Part shown: positions 8,650-16,836 of the stretch, piece by piece
How the letters are laid out: each line of letters opens with the position of its first letter
Position numbering within the stretch: position 1 is the stretch's first letter
Assembly: GCA_963781555.1 (NCBI GenBank)
Contig: CAWAGB010000008.1
Coordinates: forward strand, 496,001 to 560,000
DNA from: JAICQM01 sp963781555
Lineage (GTDB): Bacteria; Chloroflexota; Limnocylindria; QHBO01
Length of the DNA stretch: 64,000 bases
Direction: 5' to 3'
Made by a program: the position numbers and the translations under genes
The notes under the pieces: model-generated
Told to the model about the DNA's origin: nothing
The model's database searches: none
What the model saw: the letters and a program-made list of their open reading frames with translations, nothing else

Positions 8650-9729
8650 CTACAGGTCCTCGCAGGCGAGGAGGTCTTCCTTGGTATAGGTGGTCCAGTC
8701 CGGGATGCTGATCCCGAGCGGCCACGTGGCGTCGATATCCGGGTCGGCGGCCTCTTCGAGCTTCGCCTTCCCGTCCTCGCTCACGTTGTCCCAGACCTCC
8801 GGGTTGACGAGCGTGGCCGCCTCGGCCGGCGCGTTGCCATCCAGGATCTGCAGCGCGAGGGTCACGCCGGCACCACCGACCGAGGCCGGGTTGGTGACCG
8901 CTGCGCCCTCGAGCCCATCGATGTCGAGGAGCTGCTGGACGAAGCCGGCATTATCGGCGCCGACGACCGGCACGACGTGGTCCGCTGCGACGAGCGCGTC
9001 GACGATGACGTTGTCGATGCCGGAGGTCCAGACCCCGTCGAAGTCCTGGTTGGAGCTGAGGACGTCATTGATCTGCTGAGCACCGGTCGCCTGGTCCCAG
9101 CCGGTCTGCACCTCGGCGACGACCTCGATGTCGGGGTATTCGCCGAGGGCTCGCTTGAAGCCGGTGTCCCGATCCGTGTCCGCGGTGGCGCCGGCGGCGC
9201 CGCGCATGTAGACCACGTTCCCGGAGCCACCGAGCTGCTCGAACAGCCACTTGGCGCCCAGGTAGCCGTACTCTTCCTGATTGTTGGCCAGCAGGTACGC
9301 GCCTTCGGCGGTGACCGCCTGGTCCACGGAGACGACGGTGATGCCGGCCGCGATGGCCTCATCCAGCGCCGCGTTGACCGCGTCCGGGCTGACCGGGTTG
9401 ACGATGATCGCGTCGACGTCATCGGCGATCAGGTTGCGAATGTCCTCGAGCTGGCCGGTCGCATCGGTGTTGCGATGCTGGATGTTGAGGCTGGCAACCT
9501 CGCCGGAAGCCTTGGCCTGCGCCTTGATGGAGCAGATCATCTCCTCGCGCCAGCCGTTGCCCTGGACGGTGTTGGATACGCCGATGCGGTAGGCGGCCTC
9601 GCCGCCACCGCTCGCGCTGCCGCTCGCGCTGGCCGACGCGCTGGTCGAGCCGGTCGAGGTGCAGGCCGTCGCGGCGAGCGCTACCGCGAGGAACGCGGTA
9701 ACGATGCGGGCCTTGGGGGAAACCTTCAT
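8650..9729 (-). CDS. sugar ABC transporter substrate-binding lipoprotein (Peripla_BP_4)
   Basis: A 359-residue secreted protein. Its signal peptide ends in the lipobox ALAATACTS (Cys about residue 23), followed by a Ser/Ala/Gly-rich linker. The mature part begins YRIGVSNTVQGNGWREEM and shows the alternating fold of ribose-type binding proteins, including DVDAIIVNPVSPDAVNAAL. It would capture sugar outside the membrane for the two permeases. A Shine-Dalgarno-like GGAG lies 9 nt before the ATG. The gene follows the SIS-protein gene, transcribed toward the transporter. Confidence 0.9.
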   Translation of the reverse strand: MKVSPKARIVTAFLAVALAATACTSTGSTSASASASGSASGGGEAAYRIGVSNTVQGNGWREEMICSIKAQAKASGEVASLNIQHRNTDATGQLEDIRNLIADDVDAIIVNPVSPDAVNAALDEAIAAGITVVSVDQAVTAEGAYLLANNQEEYGYLGAKWLFEQLGGSGNVVYMRGAAGATADTDRDTGFKRALGEYPDIEVVAEVQTGWDQATGAQQINDVLSSNQDFDGVWTSGIDNVIVDALVAADHVVPVVGADNAGFVQQLLDIDGLEGAAVTNPASVGGAGVTLALQILDGNAPAEAATLVNPEVWDNVSEDGKAKLEEAADPDIDATWPLGISIPDWTTYTKEDLLACEDL

Positions 9730-9760
9730 GAACGTGGACTCCTTACTCGGGTGGTCATTG

Positions 9761-9775
9761 GTCTCGATGCGAGAC
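9761..9775. repeat. small inverted repeat upstream of the binding-protein gene
   Basis: GTCTCG and CGAGAC are separated by ATG in the 68-nt gap between the SIS gene and the binding-protein gene. It could be a mRNA hairpin or an operator half-site pair. No function is assigned. Confidence 0.35.
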
Positions 9776-9797
9776 GCTGGTCTGGCTGGACGGTTCG

Positions 9798-10601
9798 TCA
9801 GTCACCTCCTGATCGCTGGTCGATCGCGCGGGCGATCCGACGGGCATGTTCTCGATAGGCCTGGTCGAAGAGCTCGCGCGACCGCTCGGCACCCACGACC
9901 GAGGGGCGCGTGATGACAGGTGGCATGGCGCCGCGCTCGGTGAGGAGCTCGGCGACGCGCACCTTGATGGAATTGACGATCGCCGTGGCGGCGATCGTCG
10001 AGCCGGGGCCGACGGGGGTGTCAAGCCCGGGCAGCGTGCACAGCGCATCCGCGTGCGGGGTGCACAGGTCGAGCACCAGATCGACTTCGTCCAGCAGCCG
10101 CGACCCGACCTCGGGGGCCGGCTCGTCCGACATCGACTGCTCGACTGACGTGACGCCGATGACCTTCATTCCGCGGCGGCGCGCACCGCGCGCCATCTCG
10201 ACCGGCACCGCGGACCGCCCGCCGGCGGAGAAGACGACCATCAGATCGTGCGGGCCGAACGTGAAGTTGTCGAGGATCACCTCGGCCAGGCCCGGCACGC
10301 GCTCGATGAACATCGCCTGGCGCTGCCCGTTGGCGCCCACCACCTGGGTATGGAAGGTCATCGACAGCTCGACCAGCGGATTGAAGCCGGGGTACGAGCC
10401 GTAGCGCGGAAACATCTCCTCCACCGGGATGCGGGAGTGGCCGGTGCCGAACAGGTGGACCAGGCCGCCGGCCGCGATCGCGTCCGCGCACCACGTGCTG
10501 GCCCTCTCGAGCGCGCCGGCCTGGGTGCGAGCCAGCCGCTCCAGCACCTGATCCGCCTCGCCGAGCCAGCGCAGCACCGGGGCAGCCACGACATCGGTCA
10601 T
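9798..10601 (-). CDS. SIS-domain sugar-phosphate isomerase-like protein (UPF0309 type)
   Basis: A 267-residue protein with an SIS fold from about residue 35 to 230. GLVHLFGTGHSRIPVEEMFPRYGSY supplies the first phosphate-binding loop and VVFSAGGRSAVPVEMA the second Ser/Gly-rich loop. SIS proteins of this type bind phosphorylated amino sugars; MurQ-like etherases and GlmS isomerase domains are relatives. The start ATG (10601) shares one base with the deoC-like stop (TGATG), so translation is coupled. The reaction in this operon is not known. Confidence 0.75.
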   Translation of the reverse strand: MTDVVAAPVLRWLGEADQVLERLARTQAGALERASTWCADAIAAGGLVHLFGTGHSRIPVEEMFPRYGSYPGFNPLVELSMTFHTQVVGANGQRQAMFIERVPGLAEVILDNFTFGPHDLMVVFSAGGRSAVPVEMARGARRRGMKVIGVTSVEQSMSDEPAPEVGSRLLDEVDLVLDLCTPHADALCTLPGLDTPVGPGSTIAATAIVNSIKVRVAELLTERGAMPPVITRPSVVGAERSRELFDQAYREHARRIARAIDQRSGGD

Positions 10602-11350
10602 CAGTACGCGCCCTCGCCACCAGTCGCGGTCGCCGCCGGCGCCTTGCCCGCCTTGCGAGCGCGGAAGTCCTCGATGATTGCCTCAGTCGCCGTCGCGCCG
10701 ATGCGCGTCACGCCCAACGCCATCACCTCCAGCAGCGCGTCCAGGGTGCGCACCCCACCGGCCGCCTTGACCGCGATGTGCGAGCCGGTGCTGGCGCGCA
10801 TGAGGCGCAGGTCGTCGTGGGTGGCGCCGGTCAGCGCGAAGCCGGTGGACGTCTTCACGAAATCGCCACCGGCCGCCTCGGTGAGCCGGCAGGCGCGCAC
10901 CTTCTCGTCATCGGTCAGGTAGGCGTTCTCGAAGATCACCTTCACGATCGCGCCGCGCGCGTGGGCAACTTCCACCACCGCAGCGATGTCGTTCTGCACC
11001 TCTGCGTCGCGTCCCGACTTGAGCGCGCCGATGAGCAGGACCATGTCGAGCTCGGTCGCCCCGTGGCCGAGTGCCTGCTCCGCTTCGAACACCTTGGTCG
11101 AGGTGAGGTGATTGCCATGCGGGAAGCCGATGGTCGTGCCGACCGCGACGTCCGTGCCGGCCAGCAGCTCGCGGGCACGCGCGACGTCGGCGGGACGGAC
11201 GCAGACCGATGCCACGTCGTATCGCGCCGCCAGGCGGCAGCCATCCGCCACGAAGGCATCGTCGAGCTCGGGACGCAGCAGGGAGTGGTCGATGGTCTTG
11301 GCGATGTCACGCTCGGTGAGATCGTCGATGGAACGTGGCATGTCGCTCAC
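10601..11350 (-). CDS. deoC: DeoC-family aldolase (deoxyribose-phosphate aldolase-like)
   Basis: A 249-residue class I aldolase. The Schiff-base lysine is K166 in FVKTSTGF, with D102 (ELDMVLLIG) and K137 (IVKVIFENAY) as the other conserved catalytic residues. Classical DeoC cleaves 2-deoxyribose-5-phosphate to acetaldehyde and glyceraldehyde-3-phosphate. In this operon it sits between a TIM-barrel isomerase and an SIS protein, with no nucleoside genes, so it may cleave another sugar phosphate. The start is GTG at 11350 (GTGA overlap); ATG at 11341 is the alternative. Confidence 0.82.
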   Translation of the reverse strand: MSDMPRSIDDLTERDIAKTIDHSLLRPELDDAFVADGCRLAARYDVASVCVRPADVARARELLAGTDVAVGTTIGFPHGNHLTSTKVFEAEQALGHGATELDMVLLIGALKSGRDAEVQNDIAAVVEVAHARGAIVKVIFENAYLTDDEKVRACRLTEAAGGDFVKTSTGFALTGATHDDLRLMRASTGSHIAVKAAGGVRTLDALLEVMALGVTRIGATATEAIIEDFRARKAGKAPAATATGGEGAY

Positions 11351-12261
11351 TTGATGTACGGCCGCAGAACGTCGCGTGCGATGAGGAAGCCGCGCTTGAC
11401 GAGCGCCTCGGAGCCCTCGAAGTCGCGGTCCTCGTGCTCGATGATGATGTCGCCGTCGTAGCCGGCGCGGTACAGCGCCGCGAAGATGCGGCCCCAGTTC
11501 GCCTCGCCCAGGCCGGGGAGGCGGGGGATCTGCCAGCCGATACCCCCCGACAGGCTGCCGCGTTCATACAGCCCGTCACGGTCGATTTCCACGTCCTTGG
11601 CCTGCACATGGAGGATGTGGGGCCCGAACTCGCGGATGAAGCGCTCCTGGTCGATCATCAGCCAGACGAGGTGTGACGGGTCGTAGTTGAGGCCGATGGT
11701 GCCGCCCCATTGCTCGATGATGCGACGCCAGATGTACGGCGACCACGCGATGTTGTTGCCGGCCGGCCACTCGTCGCGGGAGAAGATCATCGGGCAGTTC
11801 TCGATGGTGATCTTCACCCCGTGCTCGGTCGCGTGATCGACGATCGACGGCCAGATGGCGAGCGCGGACTCCCAGTTCTCATCCTGCGACTTCGCCGAGT
11901 CGCCGCCCATGAAGGTGTTCATGAACGGAACGCCCATCTTGCCGGCCGCCTCGATGACGAGCTTGATGTGCGCGATCGCCGCCTCCCGCGTCTCGCGGTC
12001 CGGGTGCAGCGGGTTGGGGTAGAAGCCGAGCCCCGAGATGGTGAGCCCGGTGCCCGTGACCTCGTCGCGGATCTCGCTCGCGCGCGCGACGGACAAGTCG
12101 GCGACATCGATATGCGACGTCCCGGCGTAGCGCCGCGCGGTGCCGGTGGTGCGCGGCCAGCACGCGATCTCCAGGCTTTCGAAGCCGCTGGCGGCGGCCC
12201 ATGTGGCGATGTGCCCGAGCTCGAGGTCGGGGAGTGGGGCGGTCAGGAAGCCGAGCTTCAT
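11347..12261 (-). CDS. sugar phosphate isomerase/epimerase, AP endonuclease-like TIM barrel
   Basis: A 304-residue protein of the xylose isomerase-like TIM-barrel group (AP_endonuc_2; IolE/IolI relatives). Metal-ligand patterns are visible: ITIENCPM (Glu), LNYDPSHLVW (Asp and His), HVQAKDVEIDRDG (His and Asp) and a terminal IIIEHEDRDF (Glu and His). It probably isomerises, epimerises or dehydrates a keto-sugar made by the adjoining Gfo/Idh oxidoreductase, whose stop overlaps its ATG. The exact reaction cannot be read from sequence. Confidence 0.8.
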   Translation of the reverse strand: MKLGFLTAPLPDLELGHIATWAAASGFESLEIACWPRTTGTARRYAGTSHIDVADLSVARASEIRDEVTGTGLTISGLGFYPNPLHPDRETREAAIAHIKLVIEAAGKMGVPFMNTFMGGDSAKSQDENWESALAIWPSIVDHATEHGVKITIENCPMIFSRDEWPAGNNIAWSPYIWRRIIEQWGGTIGLNYDPSHLVWLMIDQERFIREFGPHILHVQAKDVEIDRDGLYERGSLSGGIGWQIPRLPGLGEANWGRIFAALYRAGYDGDIIIEHEDRDFEGSEALVKRGFLIARDVLRPYIK

Positions 12262-13442
12262 GCGAGGGAACCCTCCGGAATGGCGGCGCCGCTGGCGACC
12301 TCGACCCAGGCGCCGCGATCAGCGCTCTCGAGGATCGCATCCCCGATGAGCATCTCGTCATGCCCGTCGGCGAACGTGGCGTACGGTGGGCGGGCGGACG
12401 GTGCGCCGGCCACGACATCGGTATAGATGGCGCGGAAGAGGGCACCGAACGTGTCGGCGAAGCCCTCCACGTGCCCGGCGGGCAAGACCGCGGCGCGCTG
12501 CGCCTCCTCGCCCATCAAAGCCGGGTTCTTGAGCAGGATCTCGTTGGCACGCTCCCGGTGGCCGAGCCACAGGCGATCCGGCTCCTCCGAGTCCCAGGCA
12601 ATGGCGCCGCCGGAACCGTCGACCTCGTAGCGCAGCGAGTTCTTCCGGCCCGGGCTGATCTGGGAGATGCTCACCGCGCCGCGCGCACCACCCTCGAAGC
12701 GCAGCAGAATGGTGGCGGTGTCCTCGGTGCTGATGGCGCGCTCGGTCGTCGCCGCTGTTCGGTCGGTGGAGAAGGTCTCGACCGGGCCAGCCGGCTCTCT
12801 GCGCAGCGGGACGAAGGTCGCGAGCTCGGCCATGACGGCCGTGATCCGCAGGCCCGTGACATGCGTCAGCAGGTCGAGCCAGTGCGAGCCGATGTCGCCG
12901 ACCGCACGCAGTGCGCCGCCGCGCTCCGGCAGCAGGCGCCAGTTCCAGTCCGACTCCAGGAGCAGCCAGTCCTGGAAGTAGTGGCCGGTCACCAGCCGCA
13001 CCTCGCCGATGCCACCATCGGCGACCACCGAGCGGGCGTGCTGGTTCAAGGGGTAGAAGCGGATGTTGAAGTTCACGGCGTTGACCCGGCCGCTGCGCTG
13101 CGCGAGGGCGACCAGCTCGCCCGATTCGGCGGCGCTCATGGCCAGCGGCTTCTCGCACACGACGTGCTTGCCCGCCTCGAGGATCGCGCGCGCCTGGGTC
13201 ACGTGGAGGTCGTTCGGCGAGGTGACGTGGACCACGTCCACGGTCGGGTCGGCGAGGATCTCGTCCAGGGAGGCGTAGGCGTGGCGTACCCCCAAGCGCT
13301 CTGCGCTCGCCGCGCCGCGCTCCGGGGTGCTGCCCAGGACGCCGGTGACCGTGACCCCGATCCGCCGGAGGGCCTCCACGTGGACGGTACCGATGAAGCC
13401 CGTGCCGATGACGGCGCTGCCGATGCCCGCTCGCCCGTTCAA
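12258..13442 (-). CDS. Gfo/Idh/MocA-family NAD(P)-dependent oxidoreductase 1
   Basis: A 394-residue oxidoreductase and the first main gene of the large operon. The Rossmann motif is SAVIGTGFIGTVHVEAL near the N-terminus, followed by THVTSPND-type and HVVCEKPLAMSAAE segments; the EKP lysine is the usual catalytic residue. The C-terminal half is the alpha/beta substrate domain. TTG at 13442 is proposed as the start. A longer reading from ATG 13514 would put the operator palindrome (13489-13500) inside the coding sequence and adds 24 residues without family likeness. An 8-codon upstream frame ends TTGA on this start codon. Confidence 0.8.
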   Translation of the reverse strand: MNGRAGIGSAVIGTGFIGTVHVEALRRIGVTVTGVLGSTPERGAASAERLGVRHAYASLDEILADPTVDVVHVTSPNDLHVTQARAILEAGKHVVCEKPLAMSAAESGELVALAQRSGRVNAVNFNIRFYPLNQHARSVVADGGIGEVRLVTGHYFQDWLLLESDWNWRLLPERGGALRAVGDIGSHWLDLLTHVTGLRITAVMAELATFVPLRREPAGPVETFSTDRTAATTERAISTEDTATILLRFEGGARGAVSISQISPGRKNSLRYEVDGSGGAIAWDSEEPDRLWLGHRERANEILLKNPALMGEEAQRAAVLPAGHVEGFADTFGALFRAIYTDVVAGAPSARPPYATFADGHDEMLIGDAILESADRGAWVEVASGAAIPEGSLA

Positions 13443-13465
13443 GACCCGGTGATCCGCTCGCGCAT
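13439..13465 (-). CDS. possible leader peptide MRERITGS (8 codons)
   Basis: Between the operator and the first operon gene, a GAGG-led ATG opens an 8-codon frame whose TGA overlaps the proposed TTG start of the Gfo/Idh gene. It could couple initiation at a weak TTG to upstream ribosomes. Short frames arise by chance, so this is only a candidate. Confidence 0.25.
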   Translation of the reverse strand: MRERITGS

Positions 13466-13488
13466 CCGCAGCTCGCCTCGTGCCGAAA

Positions 13489-13500
13489 TTGTCTAGACAA
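13489..13500. promoter_or_regulatory. HutC/NagR-type operator palindrome TTGTCTAGACAA
   Basis: A perfect 12-bp palindrome with core GTCTAGAC, the same core as DasR/NagR-type GntR sites (TGGTCTAGACCA). It lies in the 5' region of the operon that encodes a HutC-type repressor (3412-4146), 47 nt before the proposed first start codon. I found no second copy in the window. Binding is inferred. Confidence 0.65.
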
Positions 13501-13582
13501 CCTGGGAGCCGCACACACCCGATCCTTGCCTTGAATCGGGGGTGGGGCGTCAGATCGAGGCGCCCGTGCGCTCAGTTCGCCC

Positions 13583-13614
13583 TGACTGACAGTCATCATA
13601 CTTTGGCATGTCAA
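13583..13614. promoter_or_regulatory. divergent control region: two inverted repeats and -10 candidates
   Basis: TGACTG-A-CAGTCA (13583-13595) is a perfect repeat around one base, and TTGGCATGTCAA (13603-13614) is a near-palindrome. A minus-strand TATGAT (13595-13600) could be the -10 of the large operon. A plus-strand CATACT (13598-13603) could serve the ROK repressor. The repeats are candidate sites for the divergently encoded ROK repressor. Confidence 0.45.
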
Positions 13615-13661
13615 GAGCAAAAGCCCTCGTCGGCGGAATGCAGCGGGCTATGATCCGCCGT

Positions 13662-14927
13662 ATGGCACTGCCCCTTGAAGCACTCGACTCGCTGGCCGTC
13701 ATCGTGGATGAAATCCGGCTCGGCCAGTCACGGTCGCGCGCCGATCTGGTCGAGCGCACCGGGCTCGGACGCGCCACGGTCGGACGCCGCGTGGGCGAGC
13801 TGCTGGAGCGCGGGCTGGTGGTGGAGGGCGACGTGGGACCGAGCACCGGCGGCCGGCCGCCGCGCCAGCTGCGCTTCCGCGCCGAGGCGGGCCACCTGCT
13901 GGTCGCCGACCTGGGCGCGACGAGCATCGACGTCGCGATCACCACCATCGACGGTCGCATCCTCGGTCACCACGACGAGCCGTCGCGCATCGAGGATGGC
14001 CCAGAGGCGGTGCTCGGCCGCGTCGACGAGCTGTTCGAGTCGCTGCGCCGCACCACGCCGTGGATCCCCGGCACGCTATGGGGGATCGGGATCGGGGTAC
14101 CCGGTCCGGTCGAGTTCGAGACCGGGCGGCCCATCTCGCCGCCGATCATGCCCGGCTGGGACGGCTATCCCATCCGTGACCGGTTCGCGCGTCGCTACGG
14201 CGCGCCGGTGTGGGTGGACAACGACGTCAACGTGCTCGCCCTCGGGGAGTGGCGCGCCGGCGTCGCCGCCGGTCATGACAACGTGGTGGTCGTGAAGCTG
14301 GGCACCGGCATCGGGGCGGGAATCATCTCCGACGGACGGCTGCATCGCGGGGCGCGCGGCGCCGCTGGCGACGTGGGGCACGTGCAGGTGGTGGACGATC
14401 CGGCGGTCGTGTGCCGCTGTGGTAACACCGGCTGCCTGGAGGCGCTGGCAGGTGGCGCCGCGCTCGCGCGCGACGGCGAGGCGGCCGCGCTCGACGGTCG
14501 CTCGGCGCAGCTCCGCTCGACGCTCGACCTGCGCCGCAGCATCTCCGCCGAGGACGTGGCACGCGCGGCCTCGCTCGGCGACACGGTCGCGATGGGCCTC
14601 TTCCTGGCGGGCGGGCAGCGGGTCGGCGCCATGCTGGCCAGCATCGTCAACTTCTTCAACCCGTCGCTGATCGTGATCGGCGGTGGCGTCGCCAAGGGGC
14701 CCGAGCAGCTGCTCTCCGCCATCCGCGAGACGGTGTACCGGCGCAGCCTGCCGCTGGCGACACGTGACCTGCTCATCCGCCGGTCGTCGCTCGGTGGCCT
14801 GGCGGGCGTGGTGGGCGCCGCCTCGATGGTCGTGGACGAGCTGTTCGCGCGCGAGGCGCTCGCGCGCTGGATCGATGCCGGCGACCCGGCGGCCGGCCTG
14901 GCGGACCTCTTCCCGGAGTCCGCCTAG
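13662..14927 (+). CDS. ROK-family transcriptional repressor (NagC/XylR-like)
   Basis: A 421-residue protein with an N-terminal winged helix (residues ~10-70: QSRSRADLVERTGLGRATVGRRV, then STGGRPPRQL) fused to a full ROK domain. The sugar-kinase fold shows LVADLGATSIDVA, KLGTGIGAGI and the zinc motif CRCGNTGCLEA. NagC-type repressors bind phosphorylated sugars and release operators. The gene diverges from the NagA/transporter operon, so it probably controls that operon and itself. ATG at 13662 is chosen because the conserved N-terminus starts there; upstream in-frame ATGs at 13608, 13638 and 13650 would overlap the palindromes or promoter. Confidence 0.83.
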   Translation: MALPLEALDSLAVIVDEIRLGQSRSRADLVERTGLGRATVGRRVGELLERGLVVEGDVGPSTGGRPPRQLRFRAEAGHLLVADLGATSIDVAITTIDGRILGHHDEPSRIEDGPEAVLGRVDELFESLRRTTPWIPGTLWGIGIGVPGPVEFETGRPISPPIMPGWDGYPIRDRFARRYGAPVWVDNDVNVLALGEWRAGVAAGHDNVVVVKLGTGIGAGIISDGRLHRGARGAAGDVGHVQVVDDPAVVCRCGNTGCLEALAGGAALARDGEAAALDGRSAQLRSTLDLRRSISAEDVARAASLGDTVAMGLFLAGGQRVGAMLASIVNFFNPSLIVIGGGVAKGPEQLLSAIRETVYRRSLPLATRDLLIRRSSLGGLAGVVGAASMVVDELFAREALARWIDAGDPAAGLADLFPESA

Positions 14928-15634
14928 AGCGCCGCGGCAGCAGCCTCGTCGACGATGACCCGCAGCGCGGGGTGCTGGCGCAGGTACGTGGCGGGGACCT
15001 CTGGCCCGATCCTGCCGTTCAGGACGCGGGCGAGGATCTCCGCCTTGGCGGCCCCGCTCACCAGCAGCCACACCTCCCGCGCCTCGAGGATGCGCCGCAG
15101 CCCCAGGGTGATGCCGCCGGCGGGCCGGCCCACCGCCCCGTAGTCCTCGACCGCGGTGCGCAGCGTGCCTGGCTCGATTGGCGCGGCACGGGTCGGGGCG
15201 TCCGCAGCCGATCCCGGCTCGTTCATGCCGACGTGCCCGTTTCGCCCCAGGCCCAGCACCACCAGGTCGAGGCCCACGGCGGCTTCCGCATCGAGCGCCG
15301 CGGCAGCCTCTTCGGGGCTGCGGTCGTCGACCGGGATCGGCACGAAGCGCGGTGGTGGGTCCAGCCGGTCGATGAGCTGGGTGCGGAGCATTCGGTCGCA
15401 GCGCGCCGGGTCGTCGGGCGCCAGTCCCACGTACTCGTCGAGCAGCACCACCGTCGCTGTACCGGCATCGGCACCCAGCTCGGCGAGTGCGGCCGGCACC
15501 ATGAGGTAGATCGGCGCCGGGGTGCCGCCGGTGGGGAGGCAGATGCGTTGCCCGGCCGGGTCCGCGAGACGCGCGGCGAGCTCGGCGGCCACCCTGGCCG
15601 CCCATCGGTCCGTGGGCAGGATTTCGCGCGTCAT
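14924..15634 (-). CDS. nagB: glucosamine-6-phosphate deaminase-like protein (NagB/6PGL family)
   Basis: A 236-residue NagB/6-phosphogluconolactonase-family protein. LPTGGTPAPIYLMV is the phosphate loop, LLDEYVGL carries the catalytic Asp/Glu, and LGLGRNGHVGMNEPGS matches NagB (lactonases have a different GHxAS-type context). NagB converts glucosamine-6-phosphate to fructose-6-phosphate and ammonia, the step after NagA. It is the last gene of the second minus-strand operon and overlaps the convergent ROK repressor end by 4 nt. Deamination of a different amino-sugar phosphate is possible. Confidence 0.8.
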   Translation of the reverse strand: MTREILPTDRWAARVAAELAARLADPAGQRICLPTGGTPAPIYLMVPAALAELGADAGTATVVLLDEYVGLAPDDPARCDRMLRTQLIDRLDPPPRFVPIPVDDRSPEEAAAALDAEAAVGLDLVVLGLGRNGHVGMNEPGSAADAPTRAAPIEPGTLRTAVEDYGAVGRPAGGITLGLRRILEAREVWLLVSGAAKAEILARVLNGRIGPEVPATYLRQHPALRVIVDEAAAAAL

Positions 15635-16836
15635 CCGCCTGACCCAATCACGCGGTCGCTGAAGTCGCCGCTGGCCGGGTCCTTGAGGATCAGCTTGTGC
15701 CGACCGTCGGGCAGGATCTCGCGCTTGATGACCACCTGGCCCTCGTGGGTCTCCGGCTCCTTGCTGATGCGCGCGGTCGTCTCCCCGCGCCAGTCCTCCA
15801 GCTCCACCGGGACCCAGCCATGCTCCTTCGAGGACCGATACGCCGCGTCCATGATCGCGTTGACCACGTAGCCGTCGTAGAACGACTCGCGCGGGCTGCG
15901 CCCCGCCTCCATGGAGTCGAACATGTCGCTGAACATATCGACGTAGCCGAGCTCGGCAACCTCGTCGCCCACCGGAAACAGCCAGCCGGCGGTGGTCTCC
16001 GCCTTCTCCGCCACGTAGCCACCCCCGCCGCCGGCGGTGAACATCTCGAAGCCGGTGCGCAGGAAGTGGTTGATCCACACGGTGCCGTGCGTGCCGGCCA
16101 CCTCGTCGCGCAGGTCCATCCCGCCGCGGAACGTCCAGCTCACCTCGAACTGACCGATGGCGCCCGATTCAAAGCGGATGAGGACGATCGCGTTGTCCTC
16201 GTCGTCGATGGGGTGCACCAGGGTGTCGAGCACGCCCAGCACCTCCACCGGACGGTTGCCCTTGCCCACGAAGCTGCGGATGATCTCGATGCAGTGGCAT
16301 CCGAGGTCGATGATCGCCCCGCCGCCGGTCAGCCGCCCGTCCCAGAACCATGCCGAGTGCGGCCCGGGATGCGTCTCGCGCGAGCGCACCCAGGTCACCT
16401 GCCCGATCGCTCCGCCCTGTACCGCAGTCACCGCCTTCAGCGTCTTGGGGGTGTAGACGAGGTCCTCCAGGTAGCCGCCGAAGACGCCGGCGCGCTCGAC
16501 CGTGTCGAGCATCCGCTTCGCCTCCTCCGCGCTCCTGCCGAGGGGCTTGGTGCACAGGATCGCCTTGCCGGCCGCCGCCGCGGCGGCGACCGCCTCCTCG
16601 TGGAGGTAGTTCGGCAGCCCGATGACCACGACATCCGTCTCGGGATGGTTGATGGCGGCCGCCATGTCGGTCGTGTGCTCGGGGACGGACCAACGCTCGC
16701 TGAACGCGGCGCCGCGCTCTTCGCTGCGCGAGTACACCACCCGCACCCGGTCGCGTCCACGCTGGCCGTGGAGGGTCGCGGTGTAGAAGTCGCCGATGAG
16801 CCCGGTGCCGAGCATCGTGATCTGGTGTGCCTTCAT
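15631..16836 (-). CDS. Gfo/Idh/MocA-family oxidoreductase 2
   Basis: A 401-residue NAD(P)-dependent dehydrogenase. The Rossmann loop is MLGTGLIGDFYTATL, and the usual EKP appears as ILCTKPLGRSAEEA. The substrate domain contains GGGAIIDLGCHCIEIIRSF, matching the G..D.G.H segment that holds the catalytic His and Asp. It is distinct from the first Gfo/Idh enzyme (12258-13442); the two may oxidise and re-reduce neighbouring carbons of one sugar. A clear AGGAGA precedes the ATG. Confidence 0.87.
   Translation of the reverse strand: MKAHQITMLGTGLIGDFYTATLHGQRGRDRVRVVYSRSEERGAAFSERWSVPEHTTDMAAAINHPETDVVVIGLPNYLHEEAVAAAAAAGKAILCTKPLGRSAEEAKRMLDTVERAGVFGGYLEDLVYTPKTLKAVTAVQGGAIGQVTWVRSRETHPGPHSAWFWDGRLTGGGAIIDLGCHCIEIIRSFVGKGNRPVEVLGVLDTLVHPIDDEDNAIVLIRFESGAIGQFEVSWTFRGGMDLRDEVAGTHGTVWINHFLRTGFEMFTAGGGGGYVAEKAETTAGWLFPVGDEVAELGYVDMFSDMFDSMEAGRSPRESFYDGYVVNAIMDAAYRSSKEHGWVPVELEDWRGETTARISKEPETHEGQVVIKREILPDGRHKLILKDPASGDFSDRVIGSGG

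Noticed and set aside
13443..13514. Longer N-terminus of Gfo/Idh 1 from an ATG at 13514
   Set aside because: It would put the TTGTCTAGACAA operator inside the gene and adds residues without family likeness.
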